DNA of 64,000 bases from PALSA-1316 sp964499365. GTDB lineage: Bacteria; Nitrospirota; Thermodesulfovibrionia; Thermodesulfovibrionales; UBA6898. Positions 61,636 through 64,000 of the stretch are shown piece after piece (position 1 is the stretch's first letter; each line of letters starts with the position of its first letter). The notes under the pieces are model-generated. The model saw only the letters and a program-made list of their open reading frames with translations, did not search any database and had not been told where the DNA came from. The stretch is taken from contig CAZCKU010000017.1 of assembly GCA_964499365.1 (NCBI GenBank), positions 1 to 64,000 on the forward strand, written 5' to 3'. Position numbers and translations under genes: made by a program.

Positions 61636-63513
61636 ATGGAAAAGTTTCGTGCAAATCTAATGCTCTGCGCGGGGACCGGTTGTGTTGCCAGTGGCAGCGC
61701 GAAGGTTCATGCCGCGCTCCGTGATGAAATAATAAAGAGGGGGCTTGAAGAGGAGCTCAAGATAGTTCTGACGGGATGCAACGGATATTGTGCCGAGGGG
61801 CCTGTCATGGCAGTCTACCCTGATGAGGTCTTCTACCAGAAACTGACTGTTGAGGACGTACCCATGCTGGTCGAAGAACATTTTCTCAAAGGCAGACCGT
61901 ATCAGAAGTTGATGTTCAAGGAGCCGGAGAAAAAAACCGCCATCCCCTTGATGAAAGATATCCCCTTCTTCAAGCATCAGGTCTTGCGGGTCCTGAGAAA
62001 TAAGGGACTGATTGATCCTGAAAAAATCGAGGAATATATTGCCAGAGACGGATATCAGGCTGCTGCCAAGGCCTTGACCGAAATGACCCCCGAAGATATT
62101 ATAAAGGTCGTCAAGGACTCAGGGGTCCGCGGCAGGGGAGGCGCAGGGTTCCCCACCGGCATGAAATGGGAATTCGCCTCAAAGGTCAAATCTGATATCA
62201 AGTTCATGCTCTGCAACGGAGATGAAGGCGACCCGGGGGCATTCATGGACCGCTCGGTCATGGAGGCCGACCCCCACTCGGTAATCGAAGGCATGATCAT
62301 CGGCGCCAGGGCGATTGGCGCCCATCATGGGTTCATCTATGTCAGGGCGGAGTATCCGCTTGCTGTACAGCGGCTCCAGCTGGCGATAGACCAGGCGACC
62401 GAGGCCGGGCTTCTCGGCAAGAACATTCTTGATACCGGCTTTGATTTTCAGCTCGAGATATATCTTGGCGCCGGGGCCTTTGTCTGCGGAGAGGAAACAG
62501 CCCTGATGCGTTCGATTGAAGGAAAACGGGGAATGCCCAGACCCCGGCCGCCCTTCCCTGCCCACAAAGGGTTATGGGACAAGCCATCAGTACTGAACAA
62601 TGTCGAAACCCTGGCTCAGATAGCCCCGATCATCCTCAATGGTTCTGCATGGTACAGAAGCCTTGGAACCGAAAAGAGCGCCGGGACAAAGGTCTTTGCC
62701 CTGACAGGCGCGATCAGCAATGTTGGCCTGGTCGAGGTCCCTATGGGTATTCCCCTTCGGACGATCATCTATGACATCGGCGGCGGGCCGAAGAAGGGCA
62801 GGAAATTCAAGGCGGTCCAGCTCGGAGGACCTTCGGGAGGGTGTATCCCTGAAAGTCTCCTTGATATTCCGGTTACCTATGAAGACATTATGGCAACCGG
62901 GGCAATTGTCGGGTCGGGCGGCATGGTCGTCATGGACGATAATACCTGCATGGTTGGAACGGCAAAATTTTTCCTTGAATTTACCGCTGATGAGTCCTGT
63001 GGCAAATGTGTTCCCTGCCGGGTGGGGACGAAGATCCTTCTGGATATTCTCACGGATATTACCGAAGGCAAAGGCAAGGAAAGCGACGTAGAAACCCTGG
63101 AGGATCTGGCCAGGGATATCCTGGCATCGTCACTCTGCGGTCTCGGGCAGACGGCCCCCAACCCCATCCTTACGACGATTAAGTACTTCCGTGACGAATA
63201 TGAATCCCATATCAAGCACAAGTGGTGCAAAGCCGGGGTTTGCCGTGATTTGACAACCTTCTGGATCGATGAGAAGCTCTGCAAGGCGTGCGGTGCCTGT
63301 CTGAGGGCCTGCCCGTCAAAGGCAATCGTCGGAGAGAAGAAAGTCCCTCACAAGGTCATCCAGGAGCTTTGTGTCCACTGCAGAACCTGTTTTGACACCT
63401 GCAAGTTCAACTCGATAAAGATTCTCCCTGCCGGCTTTGAAGGCGACCCATACGAACTTCTGGGTGTCGGGACCACACAGGCTGCGACAGATGAGAAGAA
63501 GGGAGACGCATAA
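61636..63513 (+). CDS. NuoF/HndC-like NAD(P)H-binding flavin and iron-sulfur subunit
   Basis: 625 residues in four parts: an N-terminal [2Fe-2S] thioredoxin-like domain (about 5-90; CAGTGC and TGCNGYC), an FMN- and NAD-binding core (about 130-430, GRGGAGFPTGMKWEF and FVCGEETALM), a 4Fe-4S site SCGKCVPCRVGT, and two C-terminal ferredoxin-type clusters CKACGACLRACP and CVHCRTCFDTC. This is the layout of HndC, the diaphorase subunit of [FeFe] hydrogenases, and of NuoF homologues of bifurcating enzymes. It is longer than the complex I NuoF in this window (419 aa). AGGAGG is 5 nt before the ATG. It abuts the next gene. Confidence 0.93.
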   Translation: MEKFRANLMLCAGTGCVASGSAKVHAALRDEIIKRGLEEELKIVLTGCNGYCAEGPVMAVYPDEVFYQKLTVEDVPMLVEEHFLKGRPYQKLMFKEPEKKTAIPLMKDIPFFKHQVLRVLRNKGLIDPEKIEEYIARDGYQAAAKALTEMTPEDIIKVVKDSGVRGRGGAGFPTGMKWEFASKVKSDIKFMLCNGDEGDPGAFMDRSVMEADPHSVIEGMIIGARAIGAHHGFIYVRAEYPLAVQRLQLAIDQATEAGLLGKNILDTGFDFQLEIYLGAGAFVCGEETALMRSIEGKRGMPRPRPPFPAHKGLWDKPSVLNNVETLAQIAPIILNGSAWYRSLGTEKSAGTKVFALTGAISNVGLVEVPMGIPLRTIIYDIGGGPKKGRKFKAVQLGGPSGGCIPESLLDIPVTYEDIMATGAIVGSGGMVVMDDNTCMVGTAKFFLEFTADESCGKCVPCRVGTKILLDILTDITEGKGKESDVETLEDLARDILASSLCGLGQTAPNPILTTIKYFRDEYESHIKHKWCKAGVCRDLTTFWIDEKLCKACGACLRACPSKAIVGEKKVPHKVIQELCVHCRTCFDTCKFNSIKILPAGFEGDPYELLGVGTTQAATDEKKGDA

Positions 63514-64000
63514 ATGATCGTTGAACTGACCATTAACGAAAAGAAGATATCCGTTGAAGAGGGAACGACCATCCTGAAGGCCGCACAGCAGAATGGCATA
63601 AAAATACCGAACCTCTGTTTTGACAAAAGACTCCGGCCCTATGGAGGCTGCAGACTCTGCGTCGTTGAGCTTGAGGGACAACCGCGTCTTTTTGCATCCT
63701 GCTCGACACCGGTTGCGCCCAATATGGTCGTAAAGACAGAAACCCCCAAACTGAAGAAGGCCAGGCAGACGGTTCTCGAGCTCCTGCTGGTCCACCATCC
63801 CCTTGACTGCCCGATCTGCGACAAGGCAGGAGAGTGTGATCTTCAGGATCTGGCATTTGAGTTCGGAAAGCCCGAAGGAAGGTTCATCCGCCACCGCAAG
63901 GCAATGCCGCCCGATGTCCGGGGCCCTCTCGTGGAACTGACGGCAAACCGCTGCATCCTCTGCGGAAAGTGTGTAAGAATATGCTCTGAACACCAGGGCA
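63514..64000 (+). CDS. HndD/NuoG-like iron-sulfur subunit (partial, cut by the window edge)
   Basis: Only the first 162 residues are present. A [2Fe-2S] domain with C35, C46, C49 and C63, a His-ligated 4Fe-4S site HHPLDCPICDKAGEC and the start of a further 4Fe-4S motif CILCGKCVRIC. The downstream part, which would distinguish an [FeFe] hydrogenase H-cluster domain from a formate dehydrogenase or NuoG-type molybdopterin domain, is outside the window. Start at ATG 63514, directly after the HndC-like stop. Confidence 0.85.
   Translation, partial: MIVELTINEKKISVEEGTTILKAAQQNGIKIPNLCFDKRLRPYGGCRLCVVELEGQPRLFASCSTPVAPNMVVKTETPKLKKARQTVLELLLVHHPLDCPICDKAGECDLQDLAFEFGKPEGRFIRHRKAMPPDVRGPLVELTANRCILCGKCVRICSEHQG

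Noticed and set aside
63514..64000. Horizontal transfer or duplication of nuo genes explaining the second E, F and G set
   Set aside because: The HndC-like protein has different N- and C-terminal Fe-S domains from NuoF, so it is a different family, not a recent duplicate. No mobile element marks are seen around 57300-64000.

Overview
The window is a compact stretch of bacterial chromosome, moderately G+C-rich, with no sign of phage, insertion sequences or CRISPR. Gene content points to an anaerobic or metabolically flexible, respiring Gram-negative organism. It carries a complete 14-subunit complex I operon, a very large multihaem c-type cytochrome with CxxCH and CxxxxCH sites, a haem-c type sensor kinase, HndBCD-like NAD-linked flavin/iron-sulfur subunits, lipoproteins, and many REC/GAF/GGDEF/HD-GYP proteins. 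This mix fits Nitrospirota (Thermodesulfovibrionia-like) or a Desulfobacterota relative. No rRNA or marker gene in the window settles it, so the assignment is inference.

Layout. 1-616: non-coding, with strong inverted repeats. 617-5015: ribF and an HD-domain gene, a divergent PAS-GAF3 sensor, and an orphan gene. 5245-6969: ATP synthase c and a subunits, and a divergent MerR-type regulator whose Cys-rich tail suggests redox or metal sensing. 7002-12575: penicillin-binding protein 1A, a DUF523/DUF1722 protein, a pirin and an HD-GYP response regulator. 12645-20681: a 2678-residue cytochrome. 20903-20989: tRNA-Leu(CAA). 21043-26616: an inorganic pyrophosphatase-like protein, a small Cys-rich protein, and the mnmE-yidC-yidD-rnpA-rpmH cluster. 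26800-35946: a GAF-GGDEF protein, a DHH-CBS-tRNA nucleotidyltransferase fusion, an exported repeat protein, an M23-like protein, REC proteins, an entericidin-like lipoprotein, a patatin and an acyltransferase. 35936-41234: aroB-aroK-aroC, downstream of and overlapping genes for a DUF4124 protein and an Ig-repeat lipoprotein. 41393-42671: a CPBP protease and a hexapeptide acyltransferase. 42708-57229: nuoA to nuoN on the minus strand, in canonical order.

57383-64000 (window edge) runs divergently from nuo. A membrane histidine kinase with a periplasmic CxxCH site is followed by three response regulators: a plain REC, a REC fused to a GcvH-like domain without the lipoyl lysine, and a REC fused to a NuoE-type [2Fe-2S] domain. 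After these come HndB-, HndC/NuoF- and HndD/NuoG-like genes, the last cut off by the window. In this arrangement the usual NuoE/HndA electron-transfer subunit is supplied as a response-regulator fusion. I regard this cluster as the strongest candidate for an undescribed system: a haem-sensing phosphorelay wired directly into an NAD(H)-linked hydrogenase or formate dehydrogenase. The giant cytochrome is the second highlight.
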